From positions 1-49,818 of the forward strand of contig CAJXQR010000015.1 of assembly GCA_913058345.1 (NCBI GenBank): a stretch of 49,818 nucleotides of DNA. Direction: 5' to 3'. The notes below the pieces were generated by a model. It searched no databases and was not told the DNA's origin. It saw nothing but the letters and a program-made list of their open reading frames with translations. Below, piece after piece: positions 37,050-46,967 of the stretch; the first letter of the stretch is position 1, and each line of letters starts with the position of its first letter. This DNA is from an uncultured Gammaproteobacteria bacterium. Lineage in GTDB: Bacteria > Pseudomonadota > Gammaproteobacteria > Pseudomonadales > Porticoccaceae. Position numbers and translations under genes: made by a program.

Positions 37050-37748
37050 GTGGCTGAGCATCTTACCGACGAACAACAATTCGAATCTTTGAAGCAGTGG
37101 TGGAAGGAAAACGGCATGCAGCTGGTGCTGCTGGTCGTCCTTGCTGTGGGTGGCTGGTACGCCTGGCAACAGTGGCAGGTTAATAAAAAAGCGAAGGCCG
37201 AAATGGGCTCCCTGATTTATATTGAAATGATGGACATTGCCTCTCTGGCGCCCCTAAGCTCCCTGCTCGACGAGCAGCGCGAAGCCATGGTCGAAAAATC
37301 ACAAGTTTTGAAAAACGACTATGCAAATACTCAATATGCCCACTATGCTGGTCTGCTATTAGCAAAGCTCGCCGTGGCCGAGAAGCGCTTCGACGATGCG
37401 GCTCGTGAATTGCAAACAGTGCTTGAAAACACCGAAGGTGAAGAGCTGTCTTACATTGCGCGTATGCGCCTGGCTCGCCTGGAAATGGGTAGAAAGAATT
37501 ACCCACAAGCCTTAGAGCTGCTCGAAGGCGATATGCCGGCGGCGATATTGGCGAGCGTTGCAGAGTTGCGTGGTGACATACACTGGCTTGCCGGTGATCA
37601 GTCGGCATCTCGTGCTGCTTATCAGAGTGCACTCGATGCCCTTAGCGAGGCTGATCAGCGACAGAAAGCCTTACTGGAACTTAAGCTTAATCAGGTTTTA
37701 CCCGGCTCCGCCAACGTTATTGACGCCACCAGTGAGAAAGATACATGA
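37050..37748 (+). CDS. yfgM: Membrane-anchored TPR protein YfgM
   Basis: 232 residues from GTG 37050. It starts MAEHLTDEQQFESLKQWWKE, then has one membrane helix (MQLVLLVVLAVGGWYAWQQW) and a periplasmic TPR-like part rich in Ala, Leu and Glu. In E. coli YfgM works beside PpiD and the Sec translocon and affects the RcsB response. bamB overlaps its stop codon by four bases (ATGA), so the two are translationally coupled. Confidence 0.92.
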   Translation: MAEHLTDEQQFESLKQWWKENGMQLVLLVVLAVGGWYAWQQWQVNKKAKAEMGSLIYIEMMDIASLAPLSSLLDEQREAMVEKSQVLKNDYANTQYAHYAGLLLAKLAVAEKRFDDAARELQTVLENTEGEELSYIARMRLARLEMGRKNYPQALELLEGDMPAAILASVAELRGDIHWLAGDQSASRAAYQSALDALSEADQRQKALLELKLNQVLPGSANVIDATSEKDT

Positions 37749-38980
37749 ACCGCCTAGTCTGCGTTTTAGTCTGTGCCTTGTTTTTGAGCGGCTGTAGCTG
37801 GCTCTGGAATGATGAGAACAAAGGGGATGCTGGGCAAGCTGAAGTGAGTGAAGCAACGAGTTTTGATGACGATGCCTTTGACGACACTGACGAAGAAGAA
37901 CAAGCTGAGATTGAACCGAAAGATCTAGAATCCATCGACGCTACGGTCAACATCAAAAAAATCTGGCGCAAATCGATTGGTAGCAGTGAAGAAGTTTATC
38001 TGCCAACACTACATCCGGCATTATTTGATGGTTATGTGTATGCGGCTAGCAACCAGGGCCGAATCAGTGCCTGGTCTATAGATAACGGTAAACGCCTGTG
38101 GCGCACGGATCTAGATTCGCCGCTTACCGGTGGCGTGGGCGTTGGCGCAGGGTTGGTCGCCGTGGGTACCTCAAAGGGTGAACTCATCGCCCTCGACGCA
38201 ATGACGGGTGAAGAGCTCTGGCGAGTCAGCTTGAGCAGTGAAATTCTTTCGGCACCCACTGCGTTTGGCGAGATGCTGGTTGCTCAAACGCAGGATGGGA
38301 TAGTTTATGGTCTGTCTGTGGCCAGTGGTGAAGAGGTCTGGCGCTATATTGTTGAAGTCCCCGTACTGACGCTCAGGGGCACAGCAGCCCCTTTGATGAC
38401 TGAACGTCTGGTGATCACGGGATTTGCTAGCGGCAAGCTGGTTGCACTTAACTCGGCGACGGGAGCTCTCCTCTGGGAGGCTAAGTTGGCAACTGGAGAG
38501 GGCAAAACCGAGTTAGAGAAAATGGTCGACGTCAATAGCCCGGTTATGGGTGACGGCGTGGTTTACGCCACTAGTTATCAGGGTCGTGCCGGCGCATTCA
38601 GCCGTGGTACGGGCCGTGAACTTTGGGCGCAAAAAAGCTCCAGTTACCACCCTCCCGCTTTTGCCAGAGGGCGCTTATTTGTTGTTGATACTCAGGATCA
38701 GGTTTTGCGTTTGAGGTCATCAGGCGGGCGTGCTGAATGGACGAATAGCGATTTATTGCGGCGCAGCCTGACACCACCACTGGCAGTGGGCAGCTATCTA
38801 CTGGTAGCCGATGGAGAAGGCTATCTTCATGCTTTATCGCAAACAGATGGGTCTATTGTTGGTCGTGTTAAAGTCGACGGTGATGGGGTAAGCGTAGCGA
38901 TGGTCACCGATGGCGAGACTATTTTTGTCCAGGATAACAACGACGATCTCACAGCCTATCAGTTACAGGAAAAGGAATAG
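37745..38980 (+). CDS. bamB: Outer membrane assembly lipoprotein BamB
   Basis: 411 residues. The lipoprotein signal ends in the lipobox LFLSGCSWLW. An acidic linker (TSFDDDAFDDTDEEEQ) is followed by eight beta-propeller repeats with PQQ-like signatures such as AWSIDNGKRLWRTDL, ALDAMTGEELWRVSL, GLSVASGEEVWRYIV, ALNSATGALLWEAKL and FSRGTGRELWAQKS. BamB is the accessory lipoprotein of the BAM complex that inserts outer-membrane proteins. Confidence 0.96.
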   Translation: MNRLVCVLVCALFLSGCSWLWNDENKGDAGQAEVSEATSFDDDAFDDTDEEEQAEIEPKDLESIDATVNIKKIWRKSIGSSEEVYLPTLHPALFDGYVYAASNQGRISAWSIDNGKRLWRTDLDSPLTGGVGVGAGLVAVGTSKGELIALDAMTGEELWRVSLSSEILSAPTAFGEMLVAQTQDGIVYGLSVASGEEVWRYIVEVPVLTLRGTAAPLMTERLVITGFASGKLVALNSATGALLWEAKLATGEGKTELEKMVDVNSPVMGDGVVYATSYQGRAGAFSRGTGRELWAQKSSSYHPPAFARGRLFVVDTQDQVLRLRSSGGRAEWTNSDLLRRSLTPPLAVGSYLLVADGEGYLHALSQTDGSIVGRVKVDGDGVSVAMVTDGETIFVQDNNDDLTAYQLQEKE

Positions 38981-39148
38981 CTCCTTAGCTGTCTTCAGGT
39001 CAATACACAGCAACATCCTTTGGCCCTACGACACCAACAATTCGTGTAAAATAGCGGCCCTTTAGTCAGAATTAGAGCCTGGGCGTATAGAGCCCGGGCT
39101 TCTTGCCTTAATTCTGAACCCTTTTTATTTTTCTGAAAGTCACGGCTT

Positions 39149-40543
39149 ATGTTACCTGTAATCGCACTTGTCGGACGACCCAACGTCGGTAAATCCACTC
39201 TGTTTAATCGGCTCACCCGCAGCCGTGACGCGCTGGTCGCTAACTACTCTGGCCTCACCCGTGATCGAAAATTTGGTGAGGGGGAAATTGACGAGCAGCG
39301 CTACATGGTGGTCGATACCGGTGGTATTACCGGTGAAGAAGAAGGTATCGACTCGGCCATGGCCCGGCAGTCCGAGCAGGCGATGGAAGAGGCCGATTTA
39401 ATTTTCTTCATCGTCGACGCCCGCGCTGGTTTGACCCCAGTTGATGAAGCTATTGCCCGACGCCTACGTCAAAAATCCCTGCCGGTCATGCTTGTCGTGA
39501 ATAAAATTGACGGTGTTGATCCCGATGTTGCCCTGGCAGATTTTTACCGTCTGGGCATCGGCGATGTTTATCCGACGACCGCCACCCACGGACGGGGGGT
39601 GAAAACCCTCATGGTGACAGCCTTAGAGCGTTTCCCGAAAAATGTCGAGGGTAATAACAAACTTGCGACTGGTATTAAAATGGCCGTGGTCGGTCGTCCC
39701 AATGTTGGCAAGTCCACCTTGGTTAATCGCTTGCTCGGTGAGCAACGAGTCGTCGTTTATGACGAACCGGGTACCACCCGCGACAGTATTTATATTGAAT
39801 ACGAGCGCAATGGCAAGCAGTACACCTTGATTGATACTGCCGGGGTGCGACGCCGTAAAAACGTCTCACTAAGCGTTGAGAAATTTTCCATCGTCAAAAC
39901 CCTGCAGGCCATAGACGACGCCAACGTGGTCATTTTATTGATCGACGCCCATGAAGGCCTGGTTGAGCAAGACATGCATTTAATGGGGGCTGCTATCGAT
40001 GCAGGTCGTGCCCTGGTGGTTGCTGTCAATAAATGGGACGGTCTGGAAGACGGTGAGCGCGAGTGGTTGAAAAAAGAACTCAAACGCCGTCTGCGTTTCG
40101 CGGAATTCGCCGACATCCATTTTATTTCTGCTCTCCACGGCACCGGCGTTGGCCACCTTTATAAATCCGTAGAAAAAGCCTACCACTCGGCGACCGACAG
40201 CCTCAGCACCAACCGCCTCACCCAGGTGTTAGAAGATGCCGTTAGCGACCACGCCCCGCCGATGGTCAATGGCCGCCGCATTAAACTGCGCTATGCCCAC
40301 GCTGGGGGGCGAAATCCACCGGTCATCGTTATTCACGGTACGCAGACGGAATCCGTACCTGCCCACTACAAACGCTTTCTCGAAAAAACCTTCCGCCGCG
40401 CCCTCGATCTCCACGGCACGCCGATACGTATAGAACTGCGCTCCGGCGACAACCCCTATGCCGGGCGAAAAAAAGCAGCTGCCAAGCAGACGGGTAAAAA
40501 ACGTCATTTAATGCGTGGGAAGAAAGATAGGCCTTTGCGGTAG
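39149..40543 (+). CDS. der: Ribosome-associated GTPase Der
   Basis: 464 residues with two successive GTPase domains. The first has [33 protein letters not shown] and VVNKIDGVD; the second [32 protein letters not shown] and [14 protein letters not shown]-like domain (from about 360) and a basic tail ([14 protein letters not shown]) follow. Der acts in 50S subunit maturation. A GC-rich hairpin, AGCCTGGGC/GCCCGGGCT, lies in the 168-base gap from bamB. Confidence 0.98.
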   Translation: MLPVIALVGRPNVGKSTLFNRLTRSRDALVANYSGLTRDRKFGEGEIDEQRYMVVDTGGITGEEEGIDSAMARQSEQAMEEADLIFFIVDARAGLTPVDEAIARRLRQKSLPVMLVVNKIDGVDPDVALADFYRLGIGDVYPTTATHGRGVKTLMVTALERFPKNVEGNNKLATGIKMAVVGRPNVGKSTLVNRLLGEQRVVVYDEPGTTRDSIYIEYERNGKQYTLIDTAGVRRRKNVSLSVEKFSIVKTLQAIDDANVVILLIDAHEGLVEQDMHLMGAAIDAGRALVVAVNKWDGLEDGEREWLKKELKRRLRFAEFADIHFISALHGTGVGHLYKSVEKAYHSATDSLSTNRLTQVLEDAVSDHAPPMVNGRRIKLRYAHAGGRNPPVIVIHGTQTESVPAHYKRFLEKTFRRALDLHGTPIRIELRSGDNPYAGRKKAAAKQTGKKRHLMRGKKDRPLR

Positions 40544-40554
40544 CTGAAGGGTAG

Positions 40555-40860
40555 TTCTGTTTTATCATTCCCAAAGTAGGAATAAACACATTCGACGCAA
40601 AAGTTTCTGAGGGCTTATTTTCTCAGTACTTAGATAAGCACAAAATATTTTATCGACGAGACTTTCCTGTTGCAGGGAAAAAGAATATTGATTTTAAGGT
40701 TGGGTCAACATCAGTCGTGTTGTGTGGGGTGAAGGAAGTTAGGGAATCAAAGTTGGACCCTGAGAGCGAAATTGATGCATATGGTCATATCAGGGGAGAT
40801 ACCCAAAACTTCAGGAAAAATTCAGTTGTCGCGAGGTGCAACAAAGTTGGATGTACTTGA
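40555..40860 (+). pseudogene. Remnant of a PD-(D/E)XK-like nuclease gene
   Basis: An open frame of 101 codons with no usable start codon in its first half. It reads FDAKVSEGLFSQYLDKHKI, FYRRDFPVAGKKNIDFKVG, then VVLCGVKEVRESKLD. The NIDFKV plus CGVKEV pair looks like the Asp...(D/E)xK strand pair of PD-(D/E)XK nucleases, with Lys in VKE. It lacks both an N-terminal start and a C-terminal domain, so it is probably a decayed fragment. It lies in the 481-base gap between der and the pepF-like gene; the rest of that gap (40861-41024) is AT-rich with nothing I recognise. Confidence 0.45.
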
Positions 40861-41024
40861 ACTTTCAACCATAATGTTTTGGCCATATTGCAACTCTAGT
40901 AGATAGCTGCGGCGGCTTGAAAAAGTGAGCATTTTTTAGATATCCTGCTTAGCTAGGTTCTCCTGTATAGAATTACTTTCACTAATTGATGAGCTTGGAA
41001 TTACCGCATCTGACATCCCCGTTT

Positions 41025-42950
41025 TTATTTCATAACTAGCTCTTCCACCTCATCCATCACCTGCTCAAAGCGTCGAATCACCGCCGCATAAACCTCGGGC
41101 GAAGCCATATCGACACCGGCCTTTTTAAGAATGTCGTAGGGGTAGTCAGAGCCACCAGCGCGCAGTATTGCTAAATAATTCTCCCTTTCTTTCTCGTCAC
41201 CACTCTGTACTTTTTCCATCAAATAATAAGCCGCCGAAATGGAGGTGGCGTATTGATAGACGTAAAAGTTGCGGTAGAAGTGGGGAACATAGGCCCATTC
41301 GACGGTGTATTGCTGGTCGATATTCATGACGCCTTCGACGTGACCGTAGTAACGTTTTAGCAGGTCGCCGTAGAGGGTGTTAAGTGTATCGGCGGATAAG
41401 GCCTCGCCGTTTTCTACCCGCTGATGAATAGCCAGTTCAAATTCGGCAAATTGAGTCTGGCGAAAAAAAGTACCGCGCAAATTTTGCAATTCCTGCAGTA
41501 GATAAAATAATTTTTCCTCTTTGCTTCCGGCATTATCCTGTAGATAGTCCATCAATAGCACTTGATGGCTAATAGCTGCTATCTCGGCGATAAAGGTGGC
41601 ATATCCGGCCTTGGAAAAAGGCTGGCTTTGATTGGCGAGCAGGGAGTGCATGGCGTGTCCCCACTCATGGGCGTAGGTCGAGAGGGAATCAAAGTCGTCG
41701 TTGTGATTAAGCAGTAGATAGGGGTGCACATCGTAGGCGGCCCCCATCATATAAGCGCCACTGCGTTTGCCGGGCGCCGGGTAGGCATGCACCCAGCTCT
41801 GCATTGCGGCTTGCTGCTGTATGTTTTGGTAATCCTCCCCCAACGGTGCCAGGGCCAGGGTGAGTGTTTGCTGGGATGTGGCAATAGTGTAGGACTTGTC
41901 GATGGCGCTAACGGGGGGGTAAACGTCGTAATAACCGGCGTCTTCAATACCCATTAATTTGGCGCGTAGGGCCAGGTAGCGATGCAGTGAACTGAGGTTG
42001 TCATTCACAGTCGAGACCAGCGATAGATAAACCTGCTCAGGAATGTTATCGGCGGCTAATGCTTGCGTAAGTGCGGATGAATAGTTGCGAGCTTTGGCTT
42101 CAAATATGTGGGCTTTTACCTGTCCCTCCAAGGTCACGGCGAGCGTCTGCGCGTAATTTTGGTAGCGACCAAAAAACTGGTCGAAGACTTGTTTGCGTAG
42201 CTCTCGCGAGGCGTTAGCACGGTAAAGGGTGTAAGCAGCCGGATTTAGAGTGATAGTTTCATCGTCGGGTAATGTCAGCTCTGGCCACGGGATTTCGGCA
42301 TTGGTGAGTATGCTGTAGGTTTCGGCAGCAGTGGCGAGAGGGCTGCTTGCGGCGGCGAGTAGCTTTTCTTCATTTTCTGACAAGACGTGGGGTGACTGGC
42401 GAAGAATATTGCGGATAAAAAAATCATGATCTTCTAATAGATTATTCGCGCTAAAAAAGCCCTTTGCACTGAGAAATTTTTCTAGCCGATCTTGACCAAC
42501 GGCGAGGAGCTCTGGGGCTATAAAGCTGCTGCTTTCCTGATAACGGGTCATTAAATTTTCAACCAGGGCATGCTGTTCTCGGCGATGTGAATTACTCAAG
42601 TCAGTGTCTTTATTGAGAAAGCTGTAGGTATATAGCCGTGCTAAGGTACGATAAATGTCTGAATTAAGTGTCAAGCAGTTTGAAAGCCGTTTGGCACTAC
42701 TGCTCAGTTTTCCCTGGCAACTGTCGAGGTTGGCGAGTTGATCGGCAACCGTAGCCTTATCCTCCTCCCAGCTGGCATCGTCAACATACAGTTCAGTTAA
42801 ATCCCATACGCCGAATTTTTCTATTGGCACAGATGCCTCGGGTGTTGGCACTGGTTCAGCGGCATTGAGGCTTAAGGGTAAAAGTAAAACTGAACAGAAC
42901 AAGATAGCGGGTGTTTTAAGGCTCAATCGTGAGTGGATAGGCATACGCAT
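41025..42950 (-). CDS. pepF: M3B-family oligoendopeptidase F-like, probably exported
   Basis: 641 residues from ATG 42950. The frame is open up to 43067, but that would overlap xseA and push the signal peptide 40 residues inward. The metal site HEWGH is in YAHEWGHAMHSLLANQ, with GKRSGAYMMGAAYDVHPYLL before it and GHVEGVMNIDQQYTVEWAYV after, all PepF/M3B features. The N-terminus (MPIHSRLSLKTPAILF, then a hydrophobic core ending in SLNAAEP) looks like a Sec signal peptide, so a periplasmic place is likely, unlike the cytosolic PepF of Gram-positives. It cuts short peptides. It follows xseA by 46 bases. Confidence 0.9.
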   Translation of the reverse strand: MRMPIHSRLSLKTPAILFCSVLLLPLSLNAAEPVPTPEASVPIEKFGVWDLTELYVDDASWEEDKATVADQLANLDSCQGKLSSSAKRLSNCLTLNSDIYRTLARLYTYSFLNKDTDLSNSHRREQHALVENLMTRYQESSSFIAPELLAVGQDRLEKFLSAKGFFSANNLLEDHDFFIRNILRQSPHVLSENEEKLLAAASSPLATAAETYSILTNAEIPWPELTLPDDETITLNPAAYTLYRANASRELRKQVFDQFFGRYQNYAQTLAVTLEGQVKAHIFEAKARNYSSALTQALAADNIPEQVYLSLVSTVNDNLSSLHRYLALRAKLMGIEDAGYYDVYPPVSAIDKSYTIATSQQTLTLALAPLGEDYQNIQQQAAMQSWVHAYPAPGKRSGAYMMGAAYDVHPYLLLNHNDDFDSLSTYAHEWGHAMHSLLANQSQPFSKAGYATFIAEIAAISHQVLLMDYLQDNAGSKEEKLFYLLQELQNLRGTFFRQTQFAEFELAIHQRVENGEALSADTLNTLYGDLLKRYYGHVEGVMNIDQQYTVEWAYVPHFYRNFYVYQYATSISAAYYLMEKVQSGDEKERENYLAILRAGGSDYPYDILKKAGVDMASPEVYAAVIRRFEQVMDEVEELVMK

Positions 42951-42996
42951 GGGGCTAATCTCTCGTCTTTTTTTCTGTGTCATTGCTATTTTGTCG

Positions 42997-44400
42997 CTAA
43001 TCGTCGTTAGTGGGTGTTCGATTCGCGGCCTCAACCGTCTCTTCAACCAGGCAATGCAGCACGCCATCGCTCAGGGTGACGGCGACCTTGTCGTTATCGT
43101 GTGCGTCACCAATATGGCTGATAACCTGACCCTGCGCATTTTGCACGATGGCATAGCCTCTTTCTAGGGTGTTGAGGGGGCTGACGGTCTGGAGTAACGC
43201 CATAGCAGAAGACATGCCCTGGCGTTTGTCTGCCAGTGTGTTGTCCATAGCGCTAGACAGCCTTTCTTCTAGATAGCCTAGCTGTAATGCTAGTTGTGAA
43301 AGTCGCAGTTGGGGTGTCTGAGCCTGGTGTCGTGCCCGCACCTGTTGTAAGCGGGTCTCTACATTGTGCAGGCAGCGCTCCATTGCTTTGTGCAAACGAA
43401 TGCCGAGGTGATCGAGATGTTGGCTATGGGTGTTAATAATATCACTGGGGTGGCGCAGGCGTTTGCGCAGGCTATTGAGTTGTTGATGTGCATTGGATAG
43501 CGTGAGCCTGGCTCGCTGGCGAAACCAATTGTCATAGGCTTGTAGGTTCTGTAACAGTTCTTCCCCATCCGGGCTGGCGAGTTCGGCCGCCGCAGAGGGT
43601 GTGGGAGCGCGCGCGTCGGCGACAAAGTCGGCGATGGTGGTGTCGGTCTCGTGGCCGACGCCGCAAATCACCGGTATTTGACTAGCGGCGATGGCCAGGG
43701 CGACAGCTTCCTCATTAAATGACCACAGGTCCTCAATAGAGCCGCCGCCGCGGCTGACAATTAATAGATCACATTCACCATGCTGGTTGGCCTTTTGCAC
43801 AGCGGCAATGATTTCAGTCACACTGGCATCGCCCTGTACTGCACAGGGGTAGATAGTGACGGGTAGTAAAGGAAAGCGACGTTTCAGAACATGAAGAATA
43901 TCCCTCAGCGCGGCACCAGTTGGCGAGGTCACAATACCCAGATGTCTGGGGAAGAGTGGCAGTTCTTTTTTACGCGTGGCAGAAAACAAACCCTGTTCAG
44001 CAAGTTTTTCTTTCAATCGTTCAAAACGGCGCTGTAACTCGCCGAGGCCCGCAGGTTCGATATGCTCGGCAATGAGTTGGTAATCACCTCGGTTTTCATA
44101 GAGTCCAACACGGCCTCGAATCAGAATTTGCTGACCACTTTCCAATTTAAATTTGACGTCACGGTTGCGGTTGCGAAACATCGCGCAGCGGATCTGCGCT
44201 TTGTCGTCTTTAAGGGTGAAGTACCAATGCCCAGATGCAGGACGCGATAGATTGCTGACCTCACCATCGACCCACAACAAAGAAAGATGGGTTTCCAGCA
44301 ATTGCCGGGCGCGGCGATTGAGCTGGCTGACGCTAAAAATCTGTTTTCCAGCGCTGGGGTTTGTGGGTGATAAGGTAGGGCTCGAGAGGTTATTTTCCAT
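42997..44400 (-). CDS. xseA: Exodeoxyribonuclease VII large subunit
   Basis: 467 residues from ATG 44400 (MENNLSSPTLSPT); a GTG at 44472 is in frame but adds a stretch unlike the family. The N-terminal OB fold is QIFSVSQLNRRARQLLETHL with WVDGEVSNLSRPASGHWYF. Catalytic-domain motifs are LGIVTSPTGAALRDILHVLK, LIVSRGGGSIEDLWSFNEE and ICGVGHETDTTIADFVADAR. The middle is coiled coil and the C-terminus is TLERGYAIVQNAQGQVIS. With the small subunit XseB it degrades single-stranded DNA; xseB is not in the window. Confidence 0.95.
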   Translation of the reverse strand: MENNLSSPTLSPTNPSAGKQIFSVSQLNRRARQLLETHLSLLWVDGEVSNLSRPASGHWYFTLKDDKAQIRCAMFRNRNRDVKFKLESGQQILIRGRVGLYENRGDYQLIAEHIEPAGLGELQRRFERLKEKLAEQGLFSATRKKELPLFPRHLGIVTSPTGAALRDILHVLKRRFPLLPVTIYPCAVQGDASVTEIIAAVQKANQHGECDLLIVSRGGGSIEDLWSFNEEAVALAIAASQIPVICGVGHETDTTIADFVADARAPTPSAAAELASPDGEELLQNLQAYDNWFRQRARLTLSNAHQQLNSLRKRLRHPSDIINTHSQHLDHLGIRLHKAMERCLHNVETRLQQVRARHQAQTPQLRLSQLALQLGYLEERLSSAMDNTLADKRQGMSSAMALLQTVSPLNTLERGYAIVQNAQGQVISHIGDAHDNDKVAVTLSDGVLHCLVEETVEAANRTPTNDD

Positions 44401-44554
44401 CGTCAGATTGTAGATAAAAGCTAAGCCTTTGTAGAGGGAAGTGGTGATGTATTTTCTCTTATCGTTTTGCACCCCGGTTTGCTGGCGCAGGGGTTTTCTG
44501 GATTACTGCGTTAGCGACTTTTTTCTGATGACAAGACTTTTCTTGCGAAAGGGC

Positions 44555-44583
44555 TTGACTTCATATTTTATAATGATAATAAT
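44555..44583 (+). promoter_or_regulatory. Promoter of the haem uptake operon
   Basis: TTGACT (44555-44560) is followed after 17 bp by AATAAT (44578-44583), or after 16 bp by TAATAA. Either -10 lies within the Fur box. Confidence 0.6.
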
Positions 44584-44587
44584 TCTC
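44569..44587 (+). promoter_or_regulatory. Fur box
   Basis: TATAATGATAATAATTCTC matches 16 of 19 positions of the Fur consensus GATAATGATAATCATTATC, and CATT continues the symmetry. It covers the -10 region about 35 bases before the hemP ATG. Iron-loaded Fur would repress the whole operon. Confidence 0.85.
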
Positions 44588-44613
44588 ATTCGTATTTATG
44601 GTTGTGCCTAATA

Positions 44614-44802
44614 ATGTCGGACCAGAGTTCACCAGAAGAGAAACAATTACGGGGGACCAGCGTAAGAATGGTGCCCGTCATTGAAAACACAGTGACCACG
44701 CTCGCGTTGATGGACGAGAGCCAAGTGTTGACGGTTCGTCACGATAATGCGTCTTATCAATTGCGCATCACCAGTAAAAATAAATTGATATTGACTAAAT
44801 AA
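44614..44802 (+). CDS. hemP: Small haem uptake protein HemP
   Basis: 62 residues from ATG 44614; a TTG at 44602 is in frame but ATG is preferred. The C-terminus YQLRITSKNKLILTK is the HemP family signature (Y.LR.T...KLILTK), preceded by VTTLALMDESQVLTVRHD. HemP (hemin uptake protein) is the usual first gene of haem receptor operons; in some bacteria it acts as a regulator needed for receptor expression. It stands between the Fur box and the receptor gene, 98 bases before it. Confidence 0.92.
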   Translation: MSDQSSPEEKQLRGTSVRMVPVIENTVTTLALMDESQVLTVRHDNASYQLRITSKNKLILTK

Positions 44803-44900
44803 AACCAGAAAACACCCAGCTAAGACAGCGTTTATCTAGCCAGGCAGTTAACGAACAACAGCAAACATTGCTGCTGAAACTGTTTTAGGAGAGGGCTAGC

Positions 44901-46967
44901 GTGTCAAGTGCGTGTCAAAATTCAGCGTTAAATATCCGTCAGCAATTACTGCTTGGGGGCAGCCTGACAGCTGTGTTCGCTATGCCGAGCATTGCGCTGG
45001 CAGCAGAAGCATCCCCGGTCATCTCGCCCCTGGACACCGTGTCCGTGGTGGCGACAAAATCAGCACATAAAGCCTTTGACTTACCGGCCATGGTAACGGT
45101 AGTCGATGTTAACGAACCCGCTGTGGCAGCTTCTTCGCGGATTAAAGATGTTTTACGCGATGTGCCGGGTGTTGAATTCAATGGCAGTGCGCGCCGCAAT
45201 GGGCAGAACATAGCACTGCGCGGGTACAGTACTGAAGGCATTGTTATTTTACTTGACGGTGTGCGGCAACGCTTTGAAGCGGGCCACGATGGCCAGTTCT
45301 TTGTCGACCCTGCGCTACTAAAAAAAATCGAAGTAGTACGGGGCCCCAGTTCGACCTTGTACGGCGCTGGGGGGCTGGGGGGTGTCGTCGCCTTTGAAAC
45401 TGTCAGTGCCAGTGATTTATTAGCCCCGGGTGAGAACAGTGGCGCAGCAATGAGTCTCGCCAACCAGTCGGTGAATAATGAATGGTTGGTATCGGCCACG
45501 GGCTTTATGCGCAATGATCAATTCGATGCCCTGGCCAGTATTGTCAGTCGTAATTCGGGTGATATTGCGCTGGGTGATGGTAGTGACCTGGCCGCCGATG
45601 ATGAAGTCATCAGTGGTCTTGTTAAGTTTGGATATTCACTGACACCGCAGAGCACGTTCAAGATTGATTTACAGCACTACCAAAATGACAGTCGTGAGCC
45701 AAATAATCCGCAAAGTTCAAGTAGCCTGGACCTTTACGATAAAACGACGACATCGACGACAGCCAGCCTGCGTTATCTATACGATGAGCCTGGTAACGAC
45801 CTGCTGGCTTTAACGAGCCGTGTCTATTACACCAATACCGAGATAGAAGAAAGCGAGCGCCATAGCGCTCGAGATATGTCGCGACAACTCGATAGCCTCG
45901 GTTTTAGTCTAGAAAACAAGAGTCGATTCGGTCTGGGGCGCGATTTTTCTCAAACCTTTCACTATGGTTTTGAGTTTTATCGTGAGAATCAGGAGGGCAG
46001 CGACAACAGTGGCTTTCAGGGTGAGGCGGGGGGTATTCCCGATGCGGAAACCGATTTTTGGGGCGTCTTTATACAGGACGAAATTCGCATCGTCGGCGTG
46101 TCGGGCCTGCCCGGTGAGTTCTTTATTGTGCCTGGACTGCGCCTTGACAACTATGCGATTGAAAATGCGGCGGGGGTGGATTTAGACGCAGACGAAGTCT
46201 CGCCAAAACTCGCGGTAAGTTATGCACCGCAGACATGGTTGATGGTGTTTGCTAGTTATGCCCATGGTTTTCGCGCACCGAACATGACGGAAACTTTTGC
46301 CACTGGTGTGCATTTCTCGATTCCAGGTCAGGGTTCAAATAATTTTGTCCCAAACCCTGACCTCAAACCTGAGACGAACGATACCTTTGAATACGGTGTT
46401 GGCATGCAGTTTCACAACGTTTTATCACCTGACGATAGCTTGCGCTTCAAGTGGTCACACTTTGACACCGATGCCGATGACTTTATTGATCTTGAAGTGA
46501 ACTTTTCGTTCGCTCCTGTTTGTTGTGGCACCAGCCGTTCGGTGAATGTGTCCCAGGCTGAGTTATGGGGTTACGAATTTGAGGGAGCCTATGAAAATCC
46601 GCGTTGGCGTTTCTCACTGACAGCTGCCGATGTCGATGGTAAAAACCGTAAAACTCGAGACTATTTGACCAATATTACCCCGGCAACAGTGGTCGCAAAT
46701 ATCCAGCTAAAGCTACCCGAGTGGAATTCGTCGCTGGGGTGGCGTGCGACGTTTGCCGATGAGCACGATGAAGTTAATGAGGCCAGCGAAGCCAGAGACA
46801 GTTATCGGGTACACGATGTGTACTATCAATGGCGTAGCAGTGGAGCCCGCCAAGTGCACATTAATGTGGGTATCGATAATCTTTTTGATGAAAGTTACGA
46901 GCGTGTTTTTTCCGGCTCATTAGAATCCGGCCGCAATTATCGTGCACAGCTTAATTACCAATGGTGA
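44901..46967 (+). CDS. TonB-dependent haem/haemoglobin receptor
   Basis: 688 residues from GTG 44901 (AGGAGAG upstream). Signal peptide to about residue 35 (SLTAVFAMPSIALAAEAS). TonB box DTVSVVA near 44. The plug domain has IALRGYSTEGIVILLDGVRQ and VVRGPSSTLYGAGGLGGV. The 22-strand barrel has the haem-receptor FRAP and NPDL boxes (AHGFRAPNMTE and FVPNPDLKPETNDT) with a candidate haem His between them (TGVHFSIP). It ends in an aromatic, RAQLNYQW, as outer-membrane barrels do. The family is that of HemR/HutA/PhuR; exact ligand is not decidable. TonB starts within its stop codon region. Confidence 0.93.
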   Translation: MSSACQNSALNIRQQLLLGGSLTAVFAMPSIALAAEASPVISPLDTVSVVATKSAHKAFDLPAMVTVVDVNEPAVAASSRIKDVLRDVPGVEFNGSARRNGQNIALRGYSTEGIVILLDGVRQRFEAGHDGQFFVDPALLKKIEVVRGPSSTLYGAGGLGGVVAFETVSASDLLAPGENSGAAMSLANQSVNNEWLVSATGFMRNDQFDALASIVSRNSGDIALGDGSDLAADDEVISGLVKFGYSLTPQSTFKIDLQHYQNDSREPNNPQSSSSLDLYDKTTTSTTASLRYLYDEPGNDLLALTSRVYYTNTEIEESERHSARDMSRQLDSLGFSLENKSRFGLGRDFSQTFHYGFEFYRENQEGSDNSGFQGEAGGIPDAETDFWGVFIQDEIRIVGVSGLPGEFFIVPGLRLDNYAIENAAGVDLDADEVSPKLAVSYAPQTWLMVFASYAHGFRAPNMTETFATGVHFSIPGQGSNNFVPNPDLKPETNDTFEYGVGMQFHNVLSPDDSLRFKWSHFDTDADDFIDLEVNFSFAPVCCGTSRSVNVSQAELWGYEFEGAYENPRWRFSLTAADVDGKNRKTRDYLTNITPATVVANIQLKLPEWNSSLGWRATFADEHDEVNEASEARDSYRVHDVYYQWRSSGARQVHINVGIDNLFDESYERVFSGSLESGRNYRAQLNYQW

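Noticed and set aside
39069-39100. GC-rich hairpin between bamB and der considered as a terminator
   Set aside because: The stem AGCCTGGGC/GCCCGGGCT has a mismatch and only TTCTTGCC follows, so termination is doubtful.
42951-43067. PepF-like protein extended to 43067, overlapping xseA
   Set aside because: The extension overlaps the end of xseA and would bury the signal peptide.
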